A stretch of 64,000 bases of DNA from Gammaproteobacteria bacterium (GTDB lineage: Bacteria; Pseudomonadota; Gammaproteobacteria; Steroidobacterales; Steroidobacteraceae): the NCBI GenBank assembly GCA_025350055.1, contig JANXYK010000011.1, forward strand, positions 91,238 to 155,237. The letters are read 5' to 3'. Numbering within the stretch: position 1 is the first letter of the stretch; every line of letters starts with the position of its first letter. The translations under genes and the position numbers were made by a program. Below are positions 62,674 to 64,000 of this stretch, piece by piece. The notes beneath the pieces were generated by a model. It saw only the letters and a list, made by a program, of their open reading frames with translations, did not search any database and was not told the origin of the DNA.

Positions 62674-63885
62674 ATGACGGTACCACCCGAATTCACAGCC
62701 CCGAAAATTGCCGCGGGCCTGCCAAGCGGCTTGCCGGCACCCACGGACGAGCAGCTCGCGCAGCTGGCGAGCAGCAGCGCGGCGCTGCAGGCGCTGCTGC
62801 GCGCGCGAGGTGGCTGGCTGCCTTTCGATGACTACCTGCAGCAGCTCCTGTATGCGCCAGGGCTGGGCTACTACAGCGCCGGCGCCGCCAAGTTCGGCGC
62901 CGCCGGCGATTTCGTCACTGCGCCGGAAGTCTCACCGCTGTTCGGCCACTGTATCGCGCGCCAGTGCGCGCCGCTGCTGGGCGCAGGCTCTGCGTTGCTC
63001 GAGCTCGGGGCCGGGAGCGGCGCACTGGCCGAAACGCTGCTGCGCAAGCTCTCGCAGCTGCAGGCGCTGCCACGGCACTACTACATACTCGAAGTGAGCG
63101 CCGACCTGCGCGAGCGCCAGCGCGCACGCCTGGCCACTCTGCCCGCCGAGCTGCTGGCGCGCGTGCAATGGCTTGATGCCTTGCCGGCGCAGGGCGTGCG
63201 CGGCGTGGTGCTCGCGAATGAAGTCGCCGATGCGCTGCCGTTCCAGTGCTTTGCCGCGACGGACGCAGGCTTCCTCGAACGCGGTGTCCGCCTCGACGCC
63301 GCCGGCAAGCTGGCCTGGGCCGAACGTCCGGCAAGGGCTGAACTGCAGCGCGAACTCGAGCGCCTGGCCGCCGAACTACCTGCGGGCTTCGCGCCCGGAT
63401 TCCAGGGCGAGCTGTGTACGCGTATCGACCCGTGGATCGCGAGCCTCGCCGCGCTGCTCGATGAAGGAATGCTGCTGTTGTTCGATTACGGTCTCGGCCG
63501 CAGCGAGCTGTATCACCCGCAGCGCTCTGCCGGCACGCTGCGTTGCCACTACCGGCATCGCGCCCACGATGATCCCTTCCTGTATCCGGGCCTCCAGGAT
63601 GTCAGCGCCTGGGTCGACTTCACGCGCATCGCCGAGGCCGCAAGCGCAGCCGATCTGGAAGTGGCAGGCTATTGCACGCAGGCGGCCTTCCTGCTGTCCA
63701 GCGGCATCGAACAGGAATTCCTCGAGGCGCCCGATGGTGCGCAGCGCGCGCGACTCTCGGCCCAGGCGCGCGAACTGCTGATGCCCGGCGAGATGGGCGA
63801 GACCTTCAAGGCGATGGCGCTGACGCGTGGCATCACACAGCCATTGACCGGCTTCGGGCTGCAAGACCTACGGCGTCTGTTGTAG
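62674..63885 (+). CDS. MidA/NDUFAF7-family class I SAM-dependent methyltransferase
   Basis: This 403-residue protein matches the family of the mitochondrial complex I assembly methyltransferase NDUFAF7. It has PFDDYLQQLLYAPGLGYYSAGAAKFGAAGDFVTAPEVSPLFG, motif I LLELGAGSGALAETLL, GVVLANEVADALP and LLFDYGLGRSELYHPQRSAGTLRCHYRHRAHDDPF. In bacteria the target is not established. The ATG at 62674 gives the family N-terminus. The 115 bases after it, up to the window end, hold no gene I can support. Confidence 0.88.
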   Translation: MTVPPEFTAPKIAAGLPSGLPAPTDEQLAQLASSSAALQALLRARGGWLPFDDYLQQLLYAPGLGYYSAGAAKFGAAGDFVTAPEVSPLFGHCIARQCAPLLGAGSALLELGAGSGALAETLLRKLSQLQALPRHYYILEVSADLRERQRARLATLPAELLARVQWLDALPAQGVRGVVLANEVADALPFQCFAATDAGFLERGVRLDAAGKLAWAERPARAELQRELERLAAELPAGFAPGFQGELCTRIDPWIASLAALLDEGMLLLFDYGLGRSELYHPQRSAGTLRCHYRHRAHDDPFLYPGLQDVSAWVDFTRIAEAASAADLEVAGYCTQAAFLLSSGIEQEFLEAPDGAQRARLSAQARELLMPGEMGETFKAMALTRGITQPLTGFGLQDLRRLL

Positions 63886-64000
63886 CGCCGGCAATAGCAC
63901 TGTAGGCGGCAATCCTGCATGTGCCCGGGCGGGCACGAGGTCGGTCCTACACTTGGCGGTGGTCCTTCACCGACTAGTGGCATCCGTCTGCGAGGTGCCC

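Noticed and set aside
63886..64000. Possible start of another gene or an RNA at the window end
   Set aside because: No open frame with a ribosome site and no recognisable RNA fold in the last 115 bases.

Overview
This window comes from a high-GC gammaproteobacterium, most like the Lysobacterales (Xanthomonadales)/Nevskiales lineages. The evidence is a Pseudomonas/Xanthomonas-type polar flagellar gene order with FleQ/FleR, FlhF/FleN and MotC/MotD relatives, an aryl-polyene pigment locus of the xanthomonadin kind, and the rpsU-yqeY-dnaG-rpoD operon. The genus cannot be fixed from the sequence alone. I saw no tRNA, rRNA, CRISPR array, insertion sequence or prophage, and no gene-free stretch above about 300 bases.

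Positions 1-30588 (+ strand) hold one flagellar region: flgJ (cut by the window edge), flgK, flgL, fliC, flaG, fliD, fliS, a PilZ-like gene, fleQ, fleR, fliE-fliK, fliL, fliN, fliO, fliP, fliQ, fliR, flhB, flhA, flhF, fleN, fliA, motC, motD, a DUF2802 gene and an HDOD gene. Four near-perfect sigma-54 promoters precede fleR, fliL, fliO and flhA, and sigma-28 promoters precede fliC and fliS. The set is unusual in what it lacks. fliM is absent between fliL and fliN. Both sigma-54 activators lack their N-terminal regulatory domain and fleS is missing. FlhF has lost its P-loop lysine and other GTPase signatures. The che genes usually found near fliA/motCD are absent.

Positions 30590-36265 hold assorted cell-envelope or secreted genes: a large secreted protein of unknown function, a Tat-exported M24 peptidase-like protein, a one-helix membrane protein, an exported amidohydrolase and a small Ala/Pro/Lys-rich secreted protein.

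Positions 36335-54629 hold an aryl-polyene (xanthomonadin-like) cluster. A 10.6-kb minus-strand operon of mostly overlapping genes runs from an acyl carrier protein through an AMP ligase, two hotdog dehydratases, an acyltransferase, a LolA-like carrier, an MMPL exporter, an alpha/beta hydrolase, a polysaccharide deacetylase, a ketosynthase with its chain-length partner, and a ketoreductase. A divergent methyltransferase and a second minus-strand group supply a flavin halogenase-like oxidase, a XanB2-type chorismatase (for the hydroxybenzoate starter), a MipA-like porin, a PlsC acyltransferase and a glycosyltransferase. A methyltransferase and a COG4648-type membrane protein complete the set. 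The likely product is a 3-hydroxybenzoate-primed, membrane-anchored, possibly halogenated polyene.

Positions 54697-63885 are core genes: rpoD with a long basic N-terminal tail, dnaG, yqeY and rpsU (minus strand), then tsaD, folB and folK (plus), a pteridine reductase (minus) and a MidA-like methyltransferase (plus).
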